Assembly (NCBI GenBank): GCA_900540685.1
Contig: UQGS01000013.1
Coordinates: forward strand, 1-42,943
Reading direction: 5' to 3'
Length of the DNA stretch: 42,943 nt
Source of the DNA: an uncultured Catenibacterium sp.
GTDB taxonomy: Bacteria > Bacillota_I > Bacilli_A > Erysipelotrichales > Coprobacillaceae
Position numbers and translations under genes: made by a program. Shown here piece after piece: positions 15,954 through 23,537 of the stretch. Numbering within the stretch: the stretch's first letter is position 1; the number at the start of each line of letters is the position of its first letter. A model generated the notes under the pieces. The model was given only the letters and a program-made list of their open reading frames with translations. It was not told the DNA's origin and ran no database searches.

Positions 15954-17039
15954 TTATTTCTTAGTAATATAACCTAATTTTGTTAACATTTCAGCACTTT
16001 CAACAGCACCACCAGCAGCACCTCTTAAAGTGTTGTGAGATAAACCTACGAACTTATAATCGAAGATGTTATCTTCTCTAAGTCTACCAATAGAAACGCC
16101 CATACCGTCTTCATAGTCTACATCTAATGTAACCTGTGGACGGTTTTCTTCTTCCATGTATCTGATGAAATGTTCAGGTGCATGTGGAAGCTTAAATTCC
16201 TGTGGCTGACCCTTGAAGTTATTTAAACGATCGATTAATTCTTCTTTTGTAGGCTTCTTATTGAAGCTGATAAAAACAGTTGCTGTATGACCATTTAATA
16301 CTGGTACACGAATACACTGCGCACTAATAATAGGTCCTTCAGCTTTAACGATTTCACCATTTTCAATATGACCAAATACTTTTAATGGTTCCTGTTCAGA
16401 CTTTTCTTCTTCCCCACTGATTAAAGGAATGATGTTTCCTACCATTTCTGGCCATTCCTTGAAAGTCTTCCCAGCACCAGAAATAGCCTGGTATGTACTT
16501 ACTACAACCTTTGTTGGTTCAAATTCCTTCCATGCTGCTAAGCAAGGAGTATAAGACTGGATTGAACAGTTAGGCTTTACTGCGATAAAACCTCTCTTAG
16601 TTCCAAGTCTCTTTCTCTGATCTTCGATGACTGCATAATGTTCTGGGTTGATTTCTGGAATAACCATAGGAACATCAGGTGTCCATCTGTGTGCACTGTT
16701 ATTTGAAACAACAGGTGTTTCTGTCTTTGCATATGCTTCTTCAATTGCTTTGATTTCTTCTTTACTCATATTGACTGCTGAGAATACAAAATCAACTTCC
16801 TTCGCAATGTCTTCTACATCTGCAACATCTTTTACGACAATGTTCTTAACTGCTTCAGGAATAGGTGTATCCATCTTCCATCTGCCTGCTACTGCTTCTT
16901 CATAAGTCTTTCCCGCACTAGACTTACTTGCTGCAAGTGTAGTCACTTCAAACCATGGATGGTTATCTAGAAGAGTATTGAATCTCTGTCCAACCATACC
17001 AGTCGCACCTAAAATACCAACTTTTAACTTGTCACTCAT
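15954..17039 (-). CDS. asd: Aspartate-semialdehyde dehydrogenase, archaeal/fungal type
   Basis: Reduces aspartyl phosphate to aspartate semialdehyde with NADPH, the branch point to lysine, methionine, threonine and diaminopimelate. 361 residues. The nucleotide-binding GILGATGMVGQRF is near residues 7-19 and the catalytic cysteine is in KPNCSIQSYTPCLAAW (about 155). The sequence belongs to the archaeal/fungal-like Asd subgroup, not the standard short E. coli or B. subtilis type. ATG at 17039 follows AGGAGGAGAAGCT. It lies 20 bases behind murA and is probably co-transcribed, linking diaminopimelate supply and peptidoglycan synthesis. I see no strong hairpin after its stop. Confidence 0.95.
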   Translation of the reverse strand: MSDKLKVGILGATGMVGQRFNTLLDNHPWFEVTTLAASKSSAGKTYEEAVAGRWKMDTPIPEAVKNIVVKDVADVEDIAKEVDFVFSAVNMSKEEIKAIEEAYAKTETPVVSNNSAHRWTPDVPMVIPEINPEHYAVIEDQRKRLGTKRGFIAVKPNCSIQSYTPCLAAWKEFEPTKVVVSTYQAISGAGKTFKEWPEMVGNIIPLISGEEEKSEQEPLKVFGHIENGEIVKAEGPIISAQCIRVPVLNGHTATVFISFNKKPTKEELIDRLNNFKGQPQEFKLPHAPEHFIRYMEEENRPQVTLDVDYEDGMGVSIGRLREDNIFDYKFVGLSHNTLRGAAGGAVESAEMLTKLGYITKK

Positions 17040-17059
17040 AGCTTCTCCTCCTATCAACA

Positions 17060-18340
17060 TTAATCGTCAATCATATAACGAGTAATGTGCGCTCCTAATG
17101 TGATGAGCTTGTGGTCTATATTATCATAACCACGGTCAATATGGTAGACATTTGTAATTTCTGTTTTACCTTCTGCCATTAAACCAGCCACCACAAGAGC
17201 AGCACCACAGCGTAAGTCTGTAGCCATTACTCTTGCACCATGTAGAGGTGTTTTGCCTTTTATATAAGCACATGCTTCACCTAATTCAATATCTGCTCCC
17301 ATCTTATTAAGCTGAGCACAATGCTTAAATCTTTCTTTATAAATAGTTTCAGACACTTTAGATTGTCCATTACCCTGTGTTAAAAGGGTTGTTAAAGGCT
17401 GCTGTAAGTCAGTCGCAAATCCTGGATAAACCTGTGTCTGTACTTCAACAGGCTTTAAGTTTCCATCATTACCATATACAACAATGCTATCGCCAATCTT
17501 TTCCATTCTGATACCCATTTCCTTTAATTTAGAAATAAGAGCATCTAAATGCTGTGGAATAATATTCTGGATAACCATCTTTTCACCAATAGCTGCTGCA
17601 ATAATCAAGAAAGTTCCTGCTTCAATACGATCAGGAATAATTTCATGATATGCCCCATGCATATGTTCTACACCATCAATAGTAATAGTATCAGTACCTA
17701 CACCACGGATTCTAGCCCCCATCTTAGTAAGAAGGTTGGCTACATCAATGATTTCTGGTTCCTTAGCCGCATTTTCAATAATAGTACGACCTTTAGCCTT
17801 TACTGCAGCTAACATAATATTGATAGTAGCTCCTACAGAAGCGAAATCTAGATAGATTTCTGTCCCAATAAGTTCATCAGCCTTTAAATGATATGTGCCT
17901 GTTTCTTCATCATAATTAATATCAGCACCTAATGCTTCAAATCCTTTTAAATGAAGATCAATAGGACGAGGTCCTAAATAACATCCACCAGGCATTCTAA
18001 TAGTTACTTCTTTATATTTACCAAGTAATGCACCCATAAAATAATAAGACGCTCTTAATTTATCAACTGCACTACTTACTAATGGAATATTTTTCATATT
18101 TCTAGGGTCTACACCAATTTCACCTACGGATATATCCCTTTCAACAACACAATTCAATTCTTCTAATAATACGGTTAACGCATCAACATCTGAGATTTCT
18201 GGTACGTTATAAATCTCAACTGGTTCATCTGAGAGAACAATAGAAGGAATCAGTGCAACAGTTGCATTCTTTGCACCTGAGATAGTAACTGTTCCATTAA
18301 GTCTATGTCCACCTTCAATAGCAATTACTTCTTCTGCCAT
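17060..18340 (-). CDS. murA: UDP-GlcNAc 1-carboxyvinyltransferase
   Basis: First committed enzyme of peptidoglycan synthesis, moving enolpyruvate from PEP to UDP-GlcNAc in the cytoplasm. 426 residues, the normal length. LNGTVTISGAKNATVALIPS at the start carries the UDP-GlcNAc-binding lysine and asparagine. The active-site cysteine loop is GGCYLGPRPIDLH (about 117), so the protein should be fosfomycin-sensitive. EAGTFLIIAA and YPGFATDLQQPL are further conserved blocks. Firmicutes often carry two copies (MurA/MurZ); which one this is cannot be told. It heads an operon with asd. The 222-base gap upstream (to the tRNA) is AT-rich with no other feature beyond the tRNA promoter. Confidence 0.95.
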   Translation of the reverse strand: MAEEVIAIEGGHRLNGTVTISGAKNATVALIPSIVLSDEPVEIYNVPEISDVDALTVLLEELNCVVERDISVGEIGVDPRNMKNIPLVSSAVDKLRASYYFMGALLGKYKEVTIRMPGGCYLGPRPIDLHLKGFEALGADINYDEETGTYHLKADELIGTEIYLDFASVGATINIMLAAVKAKGRTIIENAAKEPEIIDVANLLTKMGARIRGVGTDTITIDGVEHMHGAYHEIIPDRIEAGTFLIIAAAIGEKMVIQNIIPQHLDALISKLKEMGIRMEKIGDSIVVYGNDGNLKPVEVQTQVYPGFATDLQQPLTTLLTQGNGQSKVSETIYKERFKHCAQLNKMGADIELGEACAYIKGKTPLHGARVMATDLRCGAALVVAGLMAEGKTEITNVYHIDRGYDNIDHKLITLGAHITRYMIDD

Positions 18341-18524
18341 TTTTATTCAATCCTTTCATAAGGTTATTTTAAAATTTATGTATATATATAAAAACAATTA
18401 AGTTAATAGTTAATAAGTTAAAGTCAAAATATTGGTATTTATCTCGACGAATTCATTATATAGTATTTTACTGAAAATCACAAAGAAAACAGAAAGTAAA
18501 TCTTCCTTTTTAATAAAAGAACAT

Positions 18525-18552
18525 TTTACTTTTATAAAAAACATGCTATACT
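18525..18552 (+). promoter_or_regulatory. Promoter of tRNA-Glu
   Basis: TTTACT (18525-18530) and TATACT (18547-18552) are 16 bases apart, placing transcription start only a few bases before the mature tRNA 5' end. Confidence 0.65.
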
Positions 18553-18562
18553 ATGACCACAT

Positions 18563-18638
18563 GGTCCGTTGGTGAAGTGGTCAACACACTTGGTTCTCAT
18601 CCAAGCATTCAGGGGTTCGAACCCCCTACGGACTACCA
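18563..18638 (+). tRNA. tRNA-Glu (anticodon CUC)
   Basis: A 76-base cloverleaf with encoded CCA. The acceptor stem is GGTCCGT/ACGGACT, with a wobble G-U at the first pair. The D stem is GTG/CAC, the anticodon stem CTTGG/CCAAG with loop TTCTCAT, and the T arm AGGGG-TTCGAAC-CCCCT. The anticodon CUC reads GAG only, so it is the minor isoacceptor beside the usual UUC tRNA. Confidence 0.95.
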
Positions 18639-18656
18639 TTTTTTTATGCGAATAAA

Positions 18657-18681
18657 AAAAAGAAAGCAACGCTTTCTTTTT
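18657..18681. terminator. Bidirectional terminator between two tRNAs
   Basis: AAAAAGAAAGC (18657-18667) and GCTTTCTTTTT (18671-18681) pair over 11 bases with a 3-base loop. It serves the convergent tRNA-Glu and tRNA-Gln genes. Confidence 0.8.
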
Positions 18682-18707
18682 AAAAATGTTTGTTTGTATA
18701 AAAAAAA

Positions 18708-18783
18708 TGGCTGGGGTAACTGGATTCGAACCAGTGAAATGGCAGATTCAGAGTCTGCTGCCTTACCGCTTGGCTATACCCCA
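18708..18783 (-). tRNA. tRNA-Gln (anticodon CUG)
   Basis: A 76-base cloverleaf on the minus strand with encoded CCA. Acceptor stem TGGGGTA/TACCCCA has the U1-A72 pair typical of tRNA-Gln. The anticodon stem is GCAGA/TCTGC with loop CTCTGAA, and the T arm ACTGG-TTCGAAT-CCAGT. The anticodon CUG reads CAG. Confidence 0.95.
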
Positions 18784-18830
18784 ACAGCAATTTATATTAT
18801 ACATATATTTTAGGAGATGTAAAGAGAAAA

Positions 18831-20255
18831 ATGACAAAAATTCGTACAAGATTTGCACCAAGCCCTACAGGGTACATGCATATCGGTAATTTAAGAACAG
18901 CTTTATACTGTTATTTGATCGCTAAACATCAGGGTGGCGACTTTATTTTAAGAATTGAAGATACTGACCAGAACCGTGAAGTTGAGGGTGCAACTCAGTT
19001 AATTTATGATATCTTAACTGAAACTGGTCTTAACTGGGATGAAGGGCCTGATAAACCAGGTGAATGCGGACCTTATATCCAGTCTGAAAGACTTCCTATT
19101 TATCATGAATATGCTAAGAAGCTTATTGAGCTAGGCGGTGCTCATTATTGTTTCTGTGATAAAGATGCTGACAATGATTATGATCCTTGTCGTATGCTTG
19201 ATCAGGCTGAAATTGATGAAAAGCTTGCAGCAGGTGTTCCTTATGTTATTAGACAGACTATCCCTGATAAGGGTAAGGCTACTTTTGATGATGAAATCTA
19301 TGGTCATATTGAAGTAGATTGTACTACTTTAAATGATTCTATCTTAATTAAGAGTGATGGATTCCCTACTTATAACTTTGCGAACGTTGTAGATGACCAT
19401 TTAATGGGTATTACTCATGTTGTACGTGGTAATGAATATTTAGCTTCTACACCTAAATATAACCTTCTATATGATGCATATGGATGGGATAGACCTACTT
19501 ACATCCATTTACCACCAGTAATGAAGGATGAACATGCTAAGTTATCTAAGAGAAATGGTGATGCATCTTATCAGGATTTAACTAAACAGGGTTATTTAAA
19601 AGATGCTATCCTTAACTACATCGCATTACTTGGATGGTCTCCAGCTGATGAAGAAATCCTATCATTAGATGATTTAATTGAACAGTTCAACATTGAACAT
19701 ATTTCTAAAGCACCAGCTATCTTTGATATCGATAAGTTAAAATGGATGAATGGTGTTTATTTAAGAAACATGTCATTAGAAGAATTCCACAAAGTGGCTT
19801 CTCCTTACTATGACTTCATCACTATTCCTGTAAATACATTAGAAATCTCTAAGGCATTACAGCCACGTGTTGAAAGATTAGCTGACATTCCAGAATTAAT
19901 GGACTTCGTAAATGAAACATTACCATTTGATGCATCTATCTATAAACATAAGAAGATGAAGACTAATCCTGAAAACTCTTTAGAAGCATTAGAATTATCT
20001 TTACCAGAACTTGAAAAGTGGGAAGATTATGATGATGACGAAGGATTAATGAATATGATGATGGATATTGCTAAGAGCCATGAATTAAAGAATGGACGTA
20101 TTATGTGGCCTATCCGTGTTGCATTATCTAATAAGGCATTTACTCCTGGTGGTGCTGTAGAAATCGCTCATATTCTTGGTAAAGAAGAAACTTTAAGAAG
20201 AATTAGAGTTGCTATCGAAGATTTAAAGAAATCAGTGGCTGAATCAGCAGAATAA
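18831..20255 (+). CDS. gltX: Glutamyl-tRNA synthetase
   Basis: Class I synthetase of 474 residues that charges tRNA-Glu. The HIGH-type motif is PSPTGYMHIGNLRTAL (about 10-25) and the KMSKS-type motif is KLSKRNG (about 240). The C-terminal anticodon-binding helical region is complete and ends with an acidic tail. The ATG at 18831 follows GGAGATGTAAAGAGAAAA. The two tRNA genes upstream are tRNA-Glu and tRNA-Gln. Many Firmicutes lack GlnRS and use a non-discriminating GltX plus GatCAB; whether this one is of that kind cannot be decided from the sequence alone. Confidence 0.96.
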   Translation: MTKIRTRFAPSPTGYMHIGNLRTALYCYLIAKHQGGDFILRIEDTDQNREVEGATQLIYDILTETGLNWDEGPDKPGECGPYIQSERLPIYHEYAKKLIELGGAHYCFCDKDADNDYDPCRMLDQAEIDEKLAAGVPYVIRQTIPDKGKATFDDEIYGHIEVDCTTLNDSILIKSDGFPTYNFANVVDDHLMGITHVVRGNEYLASTPKYNLLYDAYGWDRPTYIHLPPVMKDEHAKLSKRNGDASYQDLTKQGYLKDAILNYIALLGWSPADEEILSLDDLIEQFNIEHISKAPAIFDIDKLKWMNGVYLRNMSLEEFHKVASPYYDFITIPVNTLEISKALQPRVERLADIPELMDFVNETLPFDASIYKHKKMKTNPENSLEALELSLPELEKWEDYDDDEGLMNMMMDIAKSHELKNGRIMWPIRVALSNKAFTPGGAVEIAHILGKEETLRRIRVAIEDLKKSVAESAE

Positions 20256-20260
20256 AAACA

Positions 20261-20280
20261 AGAGGCTCATTTGAGCCTCT
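20261..20280. terminator. Bidirectional terminator between gltX and ROK gene
   Basis: AGAGGCTCA (20261-20269) and TGAGCCTCT (20272-20280) form a 9-bp stem. T-rich sequence follows on both strands, between two convergent genes. Confidence 0.88.
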
Positions 20281-20281
20281 T

Positions 20282-21166
20282 TTAGTATACTTTCTTATAG
20301 TTTGCGAGTGCACCGATTAGGTTAGAATCGTTAAAGTACTTACATTGTACTAACTTTACTTGTGGTACAGGAACAGGCATTTTTTCATAAAGTTCATCTA
20401 AAGACTTCTGAATATAAGTCATCAAGATAGGCTGTTTAGAAATACCTCCCCCTATCGCAATACAATCAGGATCGACTGCTGCCTGGATATTAAATAATCC
20501 CATTGCGATGATGTCTGTAAAATCACTTAAAACATTTATTGCTCTTGGATCACCATTATTACAGTATTCAAAGGCTTTTATTCCATCAAATGGATCAGAT
20601 GCTCCTACAGCCTCTTTAATGCCATTTACGAGTCTCAAAGCACTGCCATCAGACCCCCACTTGCTACCAAAGCCACGCTTATCTGTCCACTTAGTAGAAA
20701 GATAACTGAATTCACTTGCAAAGCCATGACCACCAGTAAACACACGATCACCAATAGTCATACCGCCACCAATACCAGTACCTAAAATACATACAGCACC
20801 AACATCAGTTCCTTTTAAAGAACCATATGTCACTTCACATTGTGCTGCACATTTAGCATCATTTTCAATCACAACACGTTCTGTTGTGACCTTTTTTATT
20901 TCTTCTAGGACATCTACATCCTGATTATATTCTAATGCCCCTGGTACCTGCATTTTGTGTGTTTTCTTATTATATAGTCCTGGTAAACTCATTGCGATAC
21001 CATCTATGTTTCTATACTTATCATAGATACTCTTAATTACTTCTAAGAAGTTTTCTAATGTATCAAATGGTGTAGGTACACTGCCCTTTTCTAAAAATTC
21101 TAATTCATCATTCATTAAGGCATACTTAATAGCAGTACCCCCTACGTCAAATACTAAATATTCCAT
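20282..21166 (-). CDS. ROK family sugar kinase
   Basis: ROK (repressor/ORF/kinase) kinase of 294 residues without a DNA-binding domain, so an enzyme. FDVGGTAIKYAL at the N-terminus is the ATP-binding loop; DAKCAAQCE (about 105) supplies the catalytic aspartate; GTGIGGGM (about 135) follows; and TGGHGFASEFSYL carries the family E/H region. The usual zinc-binding CxCGxxGC motif is absent (only KRGFGSKWGSDGS is there). This is the pattern of beta-glucoside kinase (BglK) and related glucokinases, so the substrate may be glucose, a beta-glucoside or an amino sugar. AGGAGGAAGCAGAC precedes the ATG. Confidence 0.88.
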   Translation of the reverse strand: MEYLVFDVGGTAIKYALMNDELEFLEKGSVPTPFDTLENFLEVIKSIYDKYRNIDGIAMSLPGLYNKKTHKMQVPGALEYNQDVDVLEEIKKVTTERVVIENDAKCAAQCEVTYGSLKGTDVGAVCILGTGIGGGMTIGDRVFTGGHGFASEFSYLSTKWTDKRGFGSKWGSDGSALRLVNGIKEAVGASDPFDGIKAFEYCNNGDPRAINVLSDFTDIIAMGLFNIQAAVDPDCIAIGGGISKQPILMTYIQKSLDELYEKMPVPVPQVKLVQCKYFNDSNLIGALANYKKVY

Positions 21167-21314
21167 GTCTGCTTCCTCCTCTAAATATCATAATATAGAT
21201 TGAGAATATACTATATATTTTTCTGAAAATGAAATAAATAAACTTGATATGGCTGTTTTAATGTAATAGATTATTGTAAAGGAGAAAATCTAAGTAACTG
21301 AATATATTGACTGT

Positions 21315-21344
21315 TGTGTTTGAATGTGTTCATATGTGTTTAAA
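21315..21344. repeat. Three 10-bp direct repeats at the IS607 left end
   Basis: Three abutting units TGTGTTTGAA, TGTGTTCATA and TGTGTTTAAA follow each other with exact 10-bp phasing, one helical turn. An inverted copy (TGAACACA) lies at 21369-21376 at the start of tnpA. They look like binding sites of the serine transposase. Confidence 0.7.
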
Positions 21345-21367
21345 TGAGCTCATAGAGGAACGCTAAA

Positions 21368-21946
21368 ATGAACACATCAAATATCAAAAATTATAAACCA
21401 AAAGATTTTGCTAAACTTTAGGCGTATCTGTGAAATTTCAACGTTGAGATAGAGAAGAAACTTTATAGGCAAAAACGGATCTCCAACTTATAGGCGCTAT
21501 TGCACTTATGATCAGTATTTACTAAATCAAGTTGTATTTTTAAGACATTTTTGCAATGAGAAAGGAATTATTCTAGAGCAGTGTATTGAAGGTTATGGAA
21601 ACCGTGTAACGATTTATTAGATGAAGTAATAAAACGGAAAATCAAAGCCACAATTTGAATTCCCACAAACCATAGGCTAGTGAAAATTAAATTTTATAAG
21701 CACCTATTAAACGGCGTTCTCGAAGCTGAACCTAATACATGAATTTTCCATTTGTTCTATAATTAGATTAGAAATCAGATAGAGAACTCGTGTAGGATAT
21801 TGTTTCAATACTTCATGTGCTCTCCTGCAGGTTGCAGAGGGCTTCGTAAGTATTAAAAAAAACAGATAGAAAGGGATGAGGAAATTGCTGAAGAGCTTCA
21901 AGACGGAAATAAATCCAACAGAGGAGCAGAAAGTCAAGATTCGTAA
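21368..21946 (+). pseudogene. tnpA: Broken IS607-type tnpA (serine transposase)
   Basis: Reading three frames gives collinear pieces of a serine transposase with a MerR-like N-terminus. From ATG 21368: MNTSNIKNYKPKDFAKL, then a frame change to LGVSVKFQR and DREE, then RRYCTYDQYL in another frame, NQVVFLRHFCNEKGIILEQC, NDLLDEVIKRKIKATI and, near the end, GLRKY with IERDEEIAEELQDG. Stops and at least three frameshifts interrupt it. The segment that should hold the catalytic YxRVSS serine, between DQYL and NQVVF, is missing. The tail overlaps the start of tnpB, as in intact elements. It cannot make an active transposase. Confidence 0.85.
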
Positions 21947-23039
21947 AACGATAGGTACTTGCAGATTTATCTATAACTTCTATCTTGCTCATAATAAGGA
22001 ACTTTATGAAAGTGGCAAAAAGTTTATGAGCAGCAACCAGTTTAGAGTATGGCTCAACAATGAGTTTCTTCCGAGCCATCCAGAATATTCCTGGATCAAG
22101 GAAGCTTATTCAAAATCGGTAACACAGGCAGTAAATGACGGACAGACCGCATTTAAAAGATTCTTTGATTACAAGAGTGCCTTTCCAAAATTCAAGAAGA
22201 AAGGCAGATCAGATGTGAAGATGTATTTTGTAAGGAATAATCCAAAAGATTGCCTTTGCGAAAGACACAGAATCAAGATTCCATCACTTGGATGGGTCCG
22301 CATCAAAGAGAAAGGATATATTCCCACAACAAAGGATGGATATGTGATTAAGAGCGGTCATGTCTCAATAAAGGCTAATAGATACTATGTCTCAGTTCTT
22401 ATAGAAATTCCAGACAAAACGACAACCGGTAATTCCAGTGAAGGAATTGGCATTGACCTTGGATTAAAGGACTTTGCGATTGTCTCTAATGGCAAGACTT
22501 ATAAGAACATCAATAAATCTGCCAGATTAAGGAAACTTGAAAAAAAGCTTGCTCGAGAACAGAGAGGTCTGTCTCGAAAGTATAAAAATCTAAAGAAAGG
22601 AGGGTCCACTCAAAAAAGAAATATACAAAAACAAAGGCTTAAGATACAGAAGCTTCATCATAGAATTGACAATATTCGTACTGATTACATCAATAAGATA
22701 ATCGCAGAGATAGTGAAAACCAAGCCATCTTATATAACGATTGAAGATCTAAACGTATCAGGAATGATGAAGAACAAGCATCTTTCAAAGGCAGTTGCTT
22801 CGCAGAAGTTTTATGAATTTAAAACAAAGCTTGAAGCTAAATGCAAAGAGAATGGAATTGAACTTCGAGTTGTAGATAGATGGTTCCCATCATCTAAGAC
22901 ATGTCATTGCTGTAAAAGTATCAAGAAAGATTTAAATCTTTCAGATAGAGTTTTCAGATGTGATTGTGGTTATATCGAAGACAGAGATTTCAATGCTGCA
23001 CTTAATCTGAGAGATGCTACAACTTACGAAGTTGCATAA
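21876..23039 (+). CDS. tnpB: TnpB RNA-guided nuclease (IS607 type), intact
   Basis: TnpB/OrfB of 387 residues, full length for IS607-type elements. The three RuvC residues are present: D194 in GIDLGLKDFA, E290 in ITIEDLNVSGM and D371 in DRDFNAALNL. A zinc finger uses C343, C346, C362 and C364 (KTCHCC ... RCDCGY). A Arg/Lys-rich helix (LRKLEKKLAREQRGLSRKYK) lies between RuvC I and II. Known TnpB proteins cleave DNA guided by an omega RNA from the right end of the element. The ATG is close to GAAAGG only, so it probably relied on coupling with tnpA. With tnpA dead it is an orphan nuclease. Codon and base use differ slightly from neighbours, as expected for a mobile gene. Confidence 0.93.
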   Translation: MRKLLKSFKTEINPTEEQKVKIRKTIGTCRFIYNFYLAHNKELYESGKKFMSSNQFRVWLNNEFLPSHPEYSWIKEAYSKSVTQAVNDGQTAFKRFFDYKSAFPKFKKKGRSDVKMYFVRNNPKDCLCERHRIKIPSLGWVRIKEKGYIPTTKDGYVIKSGHVSIKANRYYVSVLIEIPDKTTTGNSSEGIGIDLGLKDFAIVSNGKTYKNINKSARLRKLEKKLAREQRGLSRKYKNLKKGGSTQKRNIQKQRLKIQKLHHRIDNIRTDYINKIIAEIVKTKPSYITIEDLNVSGMMKNKHLSKAVASQKFYEFKTKLEAKCKENGIELRVVDRWFPSSKTCHCCKSIKKDLNLSDRVFRCDCGYIEDRDFNAALNLRDATTYEVA

Positions 23040-23210
23040 ACAAACGCAAGCGTAGGTGTGTACCGAAGGCTATTTCGGGAATTTACGACTATGAAGTGTA
23101 CTAGAACTTGTGAGTAGATATGATTTCGGTCAATCCAAAGCATACACGATGACATAGTAAGTAATGTTCGTGAGAACTTACATTATCTCGATGTGAGTAT
23201 ATTTAATCAC
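22990..23210 (+). ncRNA. Candidate omega RNA at the right end of the IS607 element
   Basis: TnpB guide RNAs overlap the end of tnpB and run to the element's right end. Here the 3' flank contains a CCGAA/TTCGG hairpin at 23063-23078 and a bulged hairpin GTAAG/CTTAC with inner TTC/GAA at 23157-23181. No long open frame exists in this stretch. The limits and the guide start are estimates. Confidence 0.45.
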
Positions 23211-23234
23211 ATTTTGAGTGGCAGTTGAATTACT

Positions 23235-23318
23235 ATGACAGAAACAGGAAAGAAGATTGTATGTGGGTTATTATTAATTAATATTATGCTTACCCTCATC
23301 TCAATCATCATCAAATAA
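23235..23318 (+). CDS. Possible 27-residue membrane peptide
   Basis: ATG at 23235 opens a 27-codon frame: MTETGKK, then a 19-residue hydrophobic stretch (IVCGLLLINIMLTLISIII) and a final K. This is one membrane helix with positive ends, the look of a type I toxin or small regulatory peptide. Its stop codon overlaps the ribosome site AAGGAG of the RHH gene, so the two could be coupled. The ribosome site before it is weak (GAGTGG, 17 bases away to the first G). Not a recognised family; it could be chance. Confidence 0.35.
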   Translation: MTETGKKIVCGLLLINIMLTLISIIIK

Positions 23319-23330
23319 GGAGTGCATATT

Positions 23331-23522
23331 ATGGATGACAAATATAAAGCACAGAAAAAATATGCGAAAAGTCATATTAAAAAACTTGGTTGTTCTTATC
23401 CTGCAGAGTTTGTAGATGCATTCAAAGATGCCTGCAATACTCTAGGCGTTAAACAATCTGAAGTAATTAGAGAAGCAATGAATAAAATAATAGAGCAAGC
23501 AAACAAAAGCCAAGGCGATTAA
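23331..23522 (+). CDS. Small ribbon-helix-helix protein
   Basis: A 63-residue protein with a basic N-terminus (KYKAQKKYAKSHIKKLG) and a ribbon-helix-helix/CopG-Arc pattern: SYPAEFVDAFKDACNTLGVKQSEVIREAMNKII. The strand, helix and SEVIREA helix are as in small DNA-binding RHH regulators of plasmids and integrative elements. The start is the ATG at 23331, since AAGGAG ends 9 bases upstream; the GTG at 23322 is too close to it. It follows a 27-residue hydrophobic frame and ends at a terminator. It may be a transcriptional regulator or antitoxin-like protein; a target is not evident. Confidence 0.7.
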   Translation: MDDKYKAQKKYAKSHIKKLGCSYPAEFVDAFKDACNTLGVKQSEVIREAMNKIIEQANKSQGD

Positions 23523-23534
23523 ACCTTGGCTTTT
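23505..23534. terminator. Bidirectional terminator between RHH gene and cysK
   Basis: AAAAGCCAAGG (23505-23515) and CCTTGGCTTTT (23524-23534) form an 11-bp stem. It contains the end of the RHH gene and is convergent with cysK. Confidence 0.9.
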
Positions 23535-23537
23535 ATA

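Larger units (their letters stand above)
21290..23230 (+). mobile_element. Decayed IS607-family insertion sequence
   Basis: The order is triple direct repeat, broken tnpA (MerR-type helix-turn-helix plus serine resolvase), overlapping tnpB, then a structured right end. This is the IS607 layout. IS607 elements have no terminal inverted repeats and target GG dinucleotides, so the exact ends cannot be fixed here; the limits given are approximate. The element sits between the ROK gene and the RHH gene. The tnpB gene is intact, the transposase is not. Confidence 0.8.

Noticed and set aside
18553..18813. An 86-codon plus-strand frame running over the tRNA region
   Set aside because: It covers both tRNA genes and their terminator; the tRNA cloverleaves explain the sequence and the frame has no ribosome site.
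21707..22079. Two minus-strand frames over the tnpA/tnpB junction
   Set aside because: They lie opposite the tnpA remnant and tnpB start, which carry clear family motifs, so they are chance frames.
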